Assembly: GCA_031287715.1 (NCBI GenBank)
Contig: JAITSN010000020.1
Location: 22,085 to 86,084 of the forward strand
Length of the DNA: 64,000 bases
Source of the DNA: Mediterranea sp. (in: CFB group bacteria)
GTDB lineage: Bacteria; Bacteroidota; Bacteroidia; Bacteroidales; Bacteroidaceae
Direction: 5' to 3'
The position numbers were made by a program, and so were the translations under genes. Numbering within the stretch: position 1 is the first letter of the stretch; each line of letters opens with the position of its first letter. The notes under the pieces are model-generated. The model was not told the DNA's origin. It saw only the letters and a list, made by a program, of their open reading frames with translations, and ran no database searches. Below are positions 34,122-42,535 of this stretch, one piece after another.

Positions 34122-37100
34122 CTATTGAGCCGGTTGCCTGCTTTTAACACGCATCACATACATGCCGTACAGTTCCTGGAAGCGCGCCGAGTAGTTCTCG
34201 TGAAGAGGCGACCCGTTGTCTTCCATGATGCGGATACATTCGTCCAGTATGCTGAAGTGCGTTTGTATTTCCCTTGACGAAACGGCCAGCTGAAGGTCGT
34301 TCATCGTCAGGTACCAAACGACGTATTCTACCGATTTGTTTGCCAGGGCGTCTATGATCCGGCTTGCTTTTTCCTGTTCGCCGAGCTTGTAGTATATTTC
34401 GCCCATGTCCAGCGCCGAGCTTTGAATATCGTAGGGCACGTTGGATGCCGGTATCATTTTCTCGCAGTAGTCGAGTGCTTTCAGCGCCATGTCGTTCTTG
34501 CCTTCTTTCAGGAGCTGGTTTGCCAATTGTACGAAGATGCGGCGGTGCGTATGGCACATGCGCATCACGTTTTCGTCGATGTATATTCCTTCTTTGTCTA
34601 TGCCGCCGAATTTGAACTTATTCATCAGGTTGTCGTACATCTTTTCGCTGTCGATGGTTGCATCCAGCGCTTTGGCGTCGAACGGGGTGAAGCGGTAGGC
34701 CAGCCCTTCCTGTACGAAGTGGTTGTCCATGCCCAGTCTGTTTTCGGATCCCACGGTGATGGCCATGTAGATGGGGCGTTCCCAATTGGCATTTGCCAGC
34801 ATTTCCAGCATCATCAGTTCGCTTTTGTACAGGCTGCGCTTGCCTTTGAGGGAGATGTGCATGTAGTCGGGGATCGAATCGCCCAGCGCGTCCGGTATCT
34901 TCATTCCCGAGCGGCGCACGGCTTCTTTGTCGATCTTTATCACGATACTGTCTGTCGGGATGACGCAAAACTTTTCTTCATCCGAGCGCACCCAGTTCTT
35001 GAGGATGTTTTTCAGCTCGTAGGGATTGTCGCCGAACTCTTGGCGTACATCGAATATTTTTTTGGGGGTGGTATCGGCATGTGCATAGAGTGATTCTATT
35101 TGTTTCATCAGTTCGGGGCGCACTTGTACGTATTCGTTCGTTCCTTCGACGTATTCCACGCGGTTCCAGGTGATCGGCAGTGGCGGCGACTGATAGGCGG
35201 GGCGTTTCATCTGGTCGATGTACCAATCGGTTTGCAGGTAGCTCAGGTTGCAGGTGCGGGCGTCGGGGCGGAAGCCTTCCGTTTCCTGGTTGTACCAGAG
35301 GGGGAAGGTGTCGTTGTCGCCACAGGTGTAGATGATCGGGTTTCCGGTTTCCTGGATAGACATGAGGTAGTTTTGCCCGAAGTCGCGGCAAACGTAGCGC
35401 CCGCTGCGGTCGTGGTCGTCCCACGTTTGTCCGGCCATCTGGATCGGAATGAGCACACAGAGTGCCGCGGCAGTGGCGGCGGCCGGTAGTTCTTTCATTT
35501 TCAGGTATACGCGGATCAGCCTGACGATACCCGCCACTCCCATGCCTATCCAGATGGCGAAGGCATAGAATGAACCGGCATACGCATAGTCGCGTTCGCG
35601 GGGTTGCAACGGGTGTTGGTTCAGGTAGAGCACGATGGCGATGCCCGTCATGAAGAACAGGAAGAATACGACCCAGAACTGTTGCACGCCTTTTTGTCCG
35701 CGGTACGCCTGCCACAGGATGCCGATGATGCCCAGCAGGAGCGGCAGGCAATAATATACGTTCCGCCCCTTGTTCTCTTTGAGTTCCTGCGGCAGCAGGT
35801 CTTGGTCGCCTGCCAGGATGTTGTCTATCCATTTAAAGCCGGTGATCCAGTTCCCGTTTTCGATCTCCCCGCTTCCCTGGATATCGTTCTGGCGTCCGGC
35901 GAAGTTCCACATGAAGTAGCGCCAGTACATGAAATTGAGTTGGTAGGCGAAGAAAAACCGTATGTTTTCCCATTGTGTGGGTATGTTTACGGTGATCATT
36001 TCACCGCAGCTGTCATAGGGGATGTCTTTTCCTTTGATGTCCACCCAGCCGCGGTACTGCTCGGCATGTGCGCTGCTGTACATGCGCGGGAACAGCATGT
36101 TTTGGGCATACGCATATTCTACGCGTCCGGGGATGGAGATATAGCTGTCTTTCTCGTCCGGGCCGGTCTTTTCTTTGCGGATGTATTTCACCCGTTCGCT
36201 TAGCTGGCGCGGTTCGCAATACCTGCCTTTTACGTCAAGGGCGACGCGCGAAGAAAATGCCTGTCCGTAGAACAGCGGGCGCGTTCCGTATTGCTCGCGG
36301 CCCAGGTATTCGCCCAGCGTAAAGATGTCTTCCGGTGAGTTCTGATCCATGGGAGTGTTGGCCGTGGAGCGTATAACGATCAGTGCATAGGAAGAATATC
36401 CGACCATGATCATCAGGATGCTCAGCAAGGCGGTGTTCATGGTGCGCGCGCTCATCCGGTACTTGGTCTTGATCCCGGAAAACAGGTAAGCGGCAAGCCC
36501 GCCAAGTACGATCAGGCCTATCAGGACGCTGCTTTTTCCGTGTCCGTAGAAAGGGATACCCAGCAGGGCGACCGTGACTAAGAATGATGCGTTCATCCGT
36601 GGCCGGCTCTTCTCGTTGTAGCTTTCGTATATGCCCCAGATGATGGCGGCGGCCAGGACGACGATATAGACGATCACTCCGCTGTTGAAGGGCATACCGA
36701 GCTTATTCACAAACAGCAGCTCGAACCAGCCGCCAATCTTTACGACCCCCGGCACGATGCCGTAGAGCACCGCCACGACCAGCACGGCGGAACCGAGCAG
36801 GGCCAACAGGCTGCCTTTCAGGTTGGCCTCCGGATTCTTTTTATAGTAATAGACCAGAACGATGGCGGGCAGGCAAAGGAGATTCAGCAGATGGACGCCG
36901 ATGCTTAGTCCGGTCAGATAGGCGATCAGAATGATCCAGCGGTCGGAGTGGGGCTGGTCGGCCACGTCTTCCCATTTCAGGATCAGCCAGAATACCACGG
37001 CGGTAAAGAGCGATGAATAGGCGTAAACCTCACCCTCAACGGCGCTGAACCAGAACGTATCACTGAAAGTATAGACCATCGCACCCACAAATCCCGAACC

Positions 37101-37463
37101 GATGATGGTGATCATCCGCCCCGGCCTCATGCTGCCGCTGCTTGCGGCGATCAGCTTCCTGACCAGATGGGTGATCGTCCAGAACAGGAACATGATGCAC
37201 GCGGCGCTCATCAAAGCGCTCATATAATTGACCATCTTGGCCACCAGGGCGGTATCGCCGGTAAAAAGCGTGAAGAAGTTGGCCGTGAGCATAAAAAAAG
37301 GCGCCCCCGGGGGATGCCCCACCTCCAGCTTGTTGGCCGAAATGATAAACTCCCCGCAGTCCCAGAAGCTCGCGGTAGGTTCTACCGTCATGCAGTAGAC
37401 GATTGCAGCAATCAGAAAGGTAATCCAGCCCATCAGGGTGTTTACGGTCTTGTACTGTTTCAT
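34122..37463 (-). CDS. DUF2723 membrane protein, probable protein O-glycosyltransferase
   Basis: A 1113-residue protein with about 12 membrane helices in the first 630 residues and a large soluble C-terminal part that includes TPR-like helices near the end. The N-terminal signature PTASFWDCGEFIISANKLEVGHPPGAP is split here as TASFWDCGEF and KLEVGHPPGAP; it defines DUF2723. The human DUF2723 protein TMEM260 is an O-mannosyltransferase, and Bacteroidetes have general protein O-glycosylation, so a GT-C-fold glycosyltransferase is likely. The donor and targets are unknown. It is the first gene of a two-gene unit with the deacetylase. Confidence 0.8.
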   Translation of the reverse strand: MKQYKTVNTLMGWITFLIAAIVYCMTVEPTASFWDCGEFIISANKLEVGHPPGAPFFMLTANFFTLFTGDTALVAKMVNYMSALMSAACIMFLFWTITHLVRKLIAASSGSMRPGRMITIIGSGFVGAMVYTFSDTFWFSAVEGEVYAYSSLFTAVVFWLILKWEDVADQPHSDRWIILIAYLTGLSIGVHLLNLLCLPAIVLVYYYKKNPEANLKGSLLALLGSAVLVVAVLYGIVPGVVKIGGWFELLFVNKLGMPFNSGVIVYIVVLAAAIIWGIYESYNEKSRPRMNASFLVTVALLGIPFYGHGKSSVLIGLIVLGGLAAYLFSGIKTKYRMSARTMNTALLSILMIMVGYSSYALIVIRSTANTPMDQNSPEDIFTLGEYLGREQYGTRPLFYGQAFSSRVALDVKGRYCEPRQLSERVKYIRKEKTGPDEKDSYISIPGRVEYAYAQNMLFPRMYSSAHAEQYRGWVDIKGKDIPYDSCGEMITVNIPTQWENIRFFFAYQLNFMYWRYFMWNFAGRQNDIQGSGEIENGNWITGFKWIDNILAGDQDLLPQELKENKGRNVYYCLPLLLGIIGILWQAYRGQKGVQQFWVVFFLFFMTGIAIVLYLNQHPLQPRERDYAYAGSFYAFAIWIGMGVAGIVRLIRVYLKMKELPAAATAAALCVLIPIQMAGQTWDDHDRSGRYVCRDFGQNYLMSIQETGNPIIYTCGDNDTFPLWYNQETEGFRPDARTCNLSYLQTDWYIDQMKRPAYQSPPLPITWNRVEYVEGTNEYVQVRPELMKQIESLYAHADTTPKKIFDVRQEFGDNPYELKNILKNWVRSDEEKFCVIPTDSIVIKIDKEAVRRSGMKIPDALGDSIPDYMHISLKGKRSLYKSELMMLEMLANANWERPIYMAITVGSENRLGMDNHFVQEGLAYRFTPFDAKALDATIDSEKMYDNLMNKFKFGGIDKEGIYIDENVMRMCHTHRRIFVQLANQLLKEGKNDMALKALDYCEKMIPASNVPYDIQSSALDMGEIYYKLGEQEKASRIIDALANKSVEYVVWYLTMNDLQLAVSSREIQTHFSILDECIRIMEDNGSPLHENYSARFQELYGMYVMRVKSRQPAQ

Positions 37464-37503
37464 TTATATGGATTTATGGATTGACATAAGCGATATGCGA
37501 ATG

Positions 37504-37511
37504 CAAATATA
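37504..37511 (-). promoter_or_regulatory. -7 box TATATTTG for the DUF2723 gene
   Basis: On the minus strand TATATTTG lies about 40 bases upstream of the start. No matching TTTG box was found at the usual distance. Confidence 0.4.
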
Positions 37512-37534
37512 CGATTTTGGCGCAAGTTGAGGCA

Positions 37535-38353
37535 TTAATGCCCGTGTTTTCCCAGCACCCGGTGCGGCATCGTCCCATGCCCCAGAAGATCGATCGGACA
37601 ATGGAAACTCTTTTCGAGCCATTCGCTTGTAATGCCCGTATCGGGGTGGTAGTCCAGCGTTTCGTTTACGCAGGCTATGGATTTCACATTTTGCAGCACC
37701 GTGCCGATGTCATGACTGACCAGCACGATGGCGCAGTCTTTGTTTATTTCGGTCAGCAGCCCGTACAGGCGCGCTTCAAAATGCTTGTCGATATACGTGC
37801 TTGGCTCGTCGAGGATGAGCAGGCAAGGATCTGAGATGACCGCCCGGCCAAGCAAGGCGCGCTGGAGTTGCCCGCCGCTCAATTGCCCGATGGGACGTTT
37901 CTCCAATCCTTCCAGTCCCATGCGGGCGATGGTCTCATGCGCCCTGTCTTTCTGCTCGCGGGTAAACCTGCCGATCAAGGATCTCTTTGAGCTGAGGCCG
38001 GAAAGAATGACTTCTTCCACGCAGATGGGGAATTTCTTGTCGATGCTGCTGTACTGCGGCAAATATCCCATGGTCAGGCTGTTTACCGGCTTTCCTTCTT
38101 CAAAGAACCGTATGCTTCCCGCTTTGGGTTGCAAAAATCCGAGTATCGTTCTGACAAGCGTTGTTTTTCCGCCCCCATTCGGCCCGATAATGCCGAGGAA
38201 ATCATTTTTGTAGATGTTCAGATCGACGTCATGCAGCACGGTTTTGTTATCGTATGCAACGGAAATATTTTTAAGGGCGACCACCACGTTTTCTTCTTCT
38301 TTGGAGGGAGAAGAAAAGCTGTTCTGATGTATATGCCCGCAATCGTTAGACAT
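37535..38353 (-). CDS. metal ABC transporter ATP-binding protein (ZnuC/MntB type)
   Basis: A 272-residue ABC ATPase with Walker A GPNGGGKTT, signature LSGGQLQRALLGRA, Walker B CLLILDEPSTYID and the H-loop in VLVSHD. Both termini are His-bearing (CGHIHQN and a tail ending HGTMPHRVLGKHGH), as often seen in zinc or manganese transporters. The substrate-binding and membrane subunits are not next to it, so it must pair with genes elsewhere. The start at 38353 is chosen because the longer frame runs back through tandem array D. The metal is inferred from family resemblance. Confidence 0.85.
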   Translation of the reverse strand: MSNDCGHIHQNSFSSPSKEEENVVVALKNISVAYDNKTVLHDVDLNIYKNDFLGIIGPNGGGKTTLVRTILGFLQPKAGSIRFFEEGKPVNSLTMGYLPQYSSIDKKFPICVEEVILSGLSSKRSLIGRFTREQKDRAHETIARMGLEGLEKRPIGQLSGGQLQRALLGRAVISDPCLLILDEPSTYIDKHFEARLYGLLTEINKDCAIVLVSHDIGTVLQNVKSIACVNETLDYHPDTGITSEWLEKSFHCPIDLLGHGTMPHRVLGKHGH

Positions 38354-38399
38354 GGATGAAATGATGTTTGTTTTAAGATGAAAAGATAATGCTTCCTTG

Positions 38400-38407
38400 C
38401 AAAAATA
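38400..38407 (-). promoter_or_regulatory. -7 box TATTTTTG for the metal ABC ATPase gene
   Basis: On the minus strand TATTTTTG stands 47 bases upstream of the start at 38353 and 43 bases from the edge of array D. The upstream TTTG box is not evident. Confidence 0.45.
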
Positions 38408-38450
38408 GTGATATTTACCGAAAACCCTCATCCGGCACAGTCGAAGAACT

Positions 38451-38650
38451 GTATTTGCGCCTTCCGGTGAGCGGAAATCATTCCGAAAAATTATTTGCGC
38501 CTTCCGGTGAGCGGAAACCATTCCGAAAAATTATTTGCGTCTTCCGGTGAGCGGAAACCATTTCGAAAAATTATTTGCGCCTTCCGGTGAGCGGAAGCCA
38601 TTTCGACAAAATTATTTGCGTCTTCCGGTGAGCGGAAGCCATTTTCGCAA
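38451..38650. repeat. tandem array D, 40-bp period, 5 copies
   Basis: Units start at 38451, 38491, 38531, 38571 and 38612 (one has an extra base). Each has the dyad CTTCCG-GTGAG-CGGAAG (outer pair intact only in copies 4 and 5), then the core GGAAACCATTTCGAAAAA or a close variant. The core matches arrays E and F. It lies upstream of the metal ABC gene promoter and beside the terminator at 38693. Confidence 0.95.
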
Positions 38651-38692
38651 CTATTTTTGTGCCTTTGTCGCCGACAATAGGCCATAGGTAAA

Positions 38693-38727
38693 TAAAAAAG
38701 GCCGTTTCTCACGAAACAGCCTTTTTT
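38693..38727. terminator. terminator after the DUF4302 gene
   Basis: AAAAAAGGC-c-GTTTC pairs with GAAAC-a-GCCTTTTTT around a TCAC loop. With A and T runs on both sides, it can serve the minus-strand SusCD locus and block readthrough the other way. Confidence 0.85.
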
Positions 38728-38776
38728 GAAACTATTAATGTAAAGCTAAAAATTTAGATTTAGCTGTGTTGAATCT

Positions 38777-40069
38777 TTAATTATCAAAAGGATAATATAC
38801 CGGCGTTTTATGCAACTTGATCACGTTATTTGCATTGGCGTCTTCGGTCAGTATAACATAGGTTGGACTTTTTAGATCATCTGTTGTCAGCGTAAAGATA
38901 CGTGCTGCACTATATCCAAACGGATTCAAAAAATAACTGAAACCGGCATAGTTGTGATACCAAACGCCATCACCTTGGCCACTCATGGCGAAAACCAAAC
39001 TTATCTTGTCTTCTCCGATCAAGGTATAATTATAGGTCAATAAACCTGTATAGCCACTGCTGCTGAAGTTAAATCCAAATGCACCATATAGAAGTGAACC
39101 CATAAATGCGTATTGCAATACTTCACCTTGTATATTCGAATTCGTTGAATATTGTCCCTTGACATAATTAAAATAAGCTGTTGCAAACGGGCCTGCTGTG
39201 CTAAGTGCGATAAACCAGTTACCTGTTACGAATTGCTTATTTATCGGCGGGAAAACAGGAATCAGTTTGATGTTGACGTTTCCCGTTTCGGTAAACAACT
39301 GATCGCCGGCATCAAATGTGAAACCGCTAAGTGTTACACCTTTTATCACTACCGGCTCATAGAATTTATAACCGGTCTTCGTTACAATGTACGATGCCGT
39401 TTGCGACTTGGTATCACCATCCTCCTCATACGTGAAGGTCAGCGTACGGTAAGATATGGTCACCGGGATCGTTTCTCCATTCAGCTCCACCTTGAATTCT
39501 GGAAAAACCGTGGCAGCTTCCAGATCCTGGACAGCCGTAATGTAATCACTCCAGCTTTCCTGTATGGGAGTTAGGACGGCCAGCCCCCCGGTCTTTTTAC
39601 CCTTGAGGATAACTTTTTCTGCGGAGGCTTCCAAAACCAAAAATTCAAAATCGCCTTCCAAACCAAAGCCGGTGCCTCCTATGCCGGAGGGGTCGGATGG
39701 GTCGGAGAAGAAGTGGAACAGCGTATTATACATATCAAAAGAAAGTACAATACCGGCGCTTTGCTTCACAGCGTACAAACTTGTGGCGACGTCTGACGGG
39801 TTGGCAATTTCACCGGCTACCCTTACAGCGCCTTCCTTATCGAAAGCCAGAAGTATATTGTATCCGCCGTATTCCCGCGTAGATGCAGGGAAATATTCCA
39901 TAAGCCAGCCGTTTGACGGGCTTGCCAACACTTCTATATAGGTATTAATGGCCGCATCCGCCCGGTTAGCCGACGAATCACCAAACAGATCCTCTTCCTC
40001 ATGGGTACAGGCAACCAAGGCCACCATTGCCAGAGAGAGCAGGTAATATATTCTTTTCATATTATTCAT
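38777..40069 (-). CDS. DUF4302 surface lipoprotein
   Basis: A 430-residue lipoprotein: lipobox LVAC followed by acidic THEEEDLF, which resembles the Bacteroidetes lipoprotein export signal for the cell surface. The N-terminal half (SPSNGWLMEYFP, FDKEGAVRV) and the all-beta C-terminal half fit DUF4302. The start ATG overlaps the metallopeptidase stop as TAATG, giving translational coupling; an ATG nine bases later is possible. It is the last gene of the SusC-SusD-metallopeptidase-DUF4302 operon, so it is probably silent while the invertible promoter is OFF. A relative lies at 62453-63865. Confidence 0.85.
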   Translation of the reverse strand: MNNMKRIYYLLSLAMVALVACTHEEEDLFGDSSANRADAAINTYIEVLASPSNGWLMEYFPASTREYGGYNILLAFDKEGAVRVAGEIANPSDVATSLYAVKQSAGIVLSFDMYNTLFHFFSDPSDPSGIGGTGFGLEGDFEFLVLEASAEKVILKGKKTGGLAVLTPIQESWSDYITAVQDLEAATVFPEFKVELNGETIPVTISYRTLTFTYEEDGDTKSQTASYIVTKTGYKFYEPVVIKGVTLSGFTFDAGDQLFTETGNVNIKLIPVFPPINKQFVTGNWFIALSTAGPFATAYFNYVKGQYSTNSNIQGEVLQYAFMGSLLYGAFGFNFSSSGYTGLLTYNYTLIGEDKISLVFAMSGQGDGVWYHNYAGFSYFLNPFGYSAARIFTLTTDDLKSPTYVILTEDANANNVIKLHKTPVYYPFDN

Positions 40070-40956
40070 TAATTAAGCGTTTTTAAATCCATAGTCAAGA
40101 TGTCATTGGAACGGCGCAATACAATGGCGCGCAATTCGTCCATATTGATTCCCCATGTAGTAAGCATATAATCTTTCACCAGGTCGAGCTTTTGATTGAT
40201 CATGCTTTGTCCTTCCGTACTGGCCCTGCCAACCAAGCTATTCCAGCCGGCTTCGGTGCTTGTTACATAAATAGATATGATCTCAACAAAATCCTCTCCG
40301 GTTTCCGAGCTGGCATACGGAGACACAAATCCCATATCCAACGCTGCCTGATTAGAGACATTTACCCAGCTGCTCGACTGGTAATTGCTTGGGGAGATCA
40401 GGTTGAAATCAACCGAGTAGTTTTTGGTTTGATTCAGAATATGCCCGAACTCATGGTGCATGGTTTTGAAAAACCAGTAATTGAGCATCGCCAGATCGGG
40501 ATTGTCCACGTCAATGCCGTTTACATTATATAATACAATTTTCAATCCCCCTTCGGCTGTTCCCAATACGATCGACCCTTGGCTATTATAAGCAAAAGAA
40601 CCCACTAAGAACAGGATCTTAGGGCAATAGGTACGGATAAACTCGGATCCCACCAATTCTTCGTAAGATTCGACCCATACGTGTTTTGTCATTTTGGCCA
40701 ATGCTATGGCCCTTGTATACTCGGCAGGAGCCAGATTATAACTGTAATCGGCCTCTTTGTCTTCAAACCGGTACTTGAATTCAATATTATAAGGTTTCGT
40801 ATAATTATTGTATATCCAGGTATCGAATTCGTTTTCAACAATACCTTTTCCCGAATCGAAAATGCTGTTGGGATTCAGATCGTCTTCGCCATTGCAAGAC
40901 CATGACACCATTGCAATAAGTGCAATGAATAACCATTTTATCTTTTTCATATTCAT
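40069..40956 (-). CDS. zinc metallopeptidase lipoprotein (Peptidase_Mx1 type)
   Basis: A 295-residue lipoprotein with signal peptide and lipobox SWSC followed by acidic NGEDDL. The zinc motif is MHHEFGHILNQ (HExxH, about 163-173); a likely third ligand or support residue is Glu in SSETGEDFVEI further on. This is the putative zinc-binding metallopeptidase family found next to SusD and DUF4302 in Bacteroidetes. Its presence suggests the locus captures a protein or glycoprotein rather than a plain polysaccharide; that is inference. A partial homologue lies at the right edge of the window. Confidence 0.85.
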   Translation of the reverse strand: MNMKKIKWLFIALIAMVSWSCNGEDDLNPNSIFDSGKGIVENEFDTWIYNNYTKPYNIEFKYRFEDKEADYSYNLAPAEYTRAIALAKMTKHVWVESYEELVGSEFIRTYCPKILFLVGSFAYNSQGSIVLGTAEGGLKIVLYNVNGIDVDNPDLAMLNYWFFKTMHHEFGHILNQTKNYSVDFNLISPSNYQSSSWVNVSNQAALDMGFVSPYASSETGEDFVEIISIYVTSTEAGWNSLVGRASTEGQSMINQKLDLVKDYMLTTWGINMDELRAIVLRRSNDILTMDLKTLN

Positions 40957-40970
40957 CTTTTTTATGTTCG

Positions 40971-42521
40971 TTATCTGGGATTAGCAGCCAAACCGGCATT
41001 TATAACATCTTGCGGCAATTGGATAGCACGGCGCGGGTCGTTAATGCCTAAAACATCATCGGCCATGCCGTCGCGGTTATGCACTATTTCAATTCCATAC
41101 CGTTTGACATCTTGCCAACGTAAACCTTCATGGACGGTTTCAACACGGCGCAAATGAAGAATACATTGGATCAATTTTTCCTGGTCGCCTTCTGCGACAG
41201 TAAAGCCGCACGGATTCAAAGCCTTTTTCGGCGTCCGCTGATTAACATTGGTGATTTCTTTTGGCATGTAGGCCATATCGCCGTAGATCGTAACAAGTTC
41301 GGCCGTTGTGTGCTGAACCTTGTTCACCGTATGTGAAGCCAGCCAAACATTTATATCTGCTGTGGCTTTGTCAAGTTCTCCCTTTAGGGCATACGCTTCC
41401 GCGCGGCAAAGCAGCGCCTCATCGGCCGAAAAGGCTACGATAACATTTTTGCGGTATCCTATGCCGTTTACTTTATCCGTGTATTGGAAATAACCTCCGA
41501 TCTTAGTTACTGCCATTTTTTCGTCAAATCCCCAGAGCGAACGGGCCAGATAAAGATTTGAATATAAGCCCCATGCTCCCGTGGCTCGAACGGACTCCTT
41601 TTCAATAATAGCTTTGGCATTGCCGTATCTTTTTCCTAAATTATATGGCCCAACCCAATATCCCCAGGAAGAGGTTGCGGGAAGCATTAATAAATTGGCC
41701 GGCTCGCTGGCTGAAATATACATATCTACACGCAGGCTCCAATTGGATGCGGAAGTGCCGATGGAAACCCAGTTCCGCATAGCCTTTTCAGGGGAATTTC
41801 CCAACACAACAGTTGCATACTGGATAACCTTATCATAATTGTGATAGTACAGGTTGAAACGGGCGGCAAACGCATGGGCGGCCTTTTTGTTGAAATGATA
41901 TTTAGGCACGGAGTAGATCTCATCGTTTATTAAAGGTAAACCCTCTTCAATATCGGCATTGATCTGCTCATACAACTCTTTCAGGTTTCCCCGCTCGTAT
42001 TGTGGAGATACCTGCGTTTCAGGGGTCTTGGAATACGGAAGGCCCAGGTCTGTTTCCGCAGTCGAAGGGTTGTAGGACAAACAAAACACTTTGGCCAATG
42101 CAAAATGCCCATACGCACGGCAGATTAACGCCTCGCCGCGCTGCGCCTGCAAATTGGCCGGATTGCCCATCTTGTCGATCGCATCCAAGGCCTGGTTGGC
42201 AGAGGAAATAGCACCGTAACAGGCATCCCAGAAACTTTTGGGCGAATCGTTGCCGTCCGTAGTTATATCTTTCCATAAATAAGCGTCCTCGTGTTCCTGG
42301 GATTCAACACTGAACCCGGTACTGTTGTCCATCGCGTTATCCGAGGATATTTCTTCCATCATCAAAGAATTCATAGTCGGATAAGCCGATACCAACAGCG
42401 AGGTTACTTTACTCTCCGTATTGACCTCGGCCCTGTTGTCCGGCATTACATCCAAAAAATCGTCACAACCGGCCAGCAGCAGGCCAAAGCATAGCGTTAT
42501 ATATAAATTATATTTTTTCAT
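40971..42521 (-). CDS. SusD/RagB-family nutrient-binding lipoprotein
   Basis: A 516-residue lipoprotein (lipobox LLAGCDDFLDV). The N-terminal region with DACYGAISSANQALDAI and the TPR-like helices around EALICRAYGHFALAKVFCLSY are diagnostic of SusD. SusD caps the SusC barrel and binds ligand at the cell surface. It follows SusC by 14 bases and precedes the metallopeptidase by 14. The ligand is unknown. Confidence 0.92.
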   Translation of the reverse strand: MKKYNLYITLCFGLLLAGCDDFLDVMPDNRAEVNTESKVTSLLVSAYPTMNSLMMEEISSDNAMDNSTGFSVESQEHEDAYLWKDITTDGNDSPKSFWDACYGAISSANQALDAIDKMGNPANLQAQRGEALICRAYGHFALAKVFCLSYNPSTAETDLGLPYSKTPETQVSPQYERGNLKELYEQINADIEEGLPLINDEIYSVPKYHFNKKAAHAFAARFNLYYHNYDKVIQYATVVLGNSPEKAMRNWVSIGTSASNWSLRVDMYISASEPANLLMLPATSSWGYWVGPYNLGKRYGNAKAIIEKESVRATGAWGLYSNLYLARSLWGFDEKMAVTKIGGYFQYTDKVNGIGYRKNVIVAFSADEALLCRAEAYALKGELDKATADINVWLASHTVNKVQHTTAELVTIYGDMAYMPKEITNVNQRTPKKALNPCGFTVAEGDQEKLIQCILHLRRVETVHEGLRWQDVKRYGIEIVHNRDGMADDVLGINDPRRAIQLPQDVINAGLAANPR

Positions 42522-42535
42522 TTCTTCTGGTTTTA

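Noticed and set aside
38354..38712. N-terminal extension of the metal ABC ATPase and a 73-codon frame
   Set aside because: Both are readings through tandem array D; the ATPase has a good ATG at 38353 after a -7 box.
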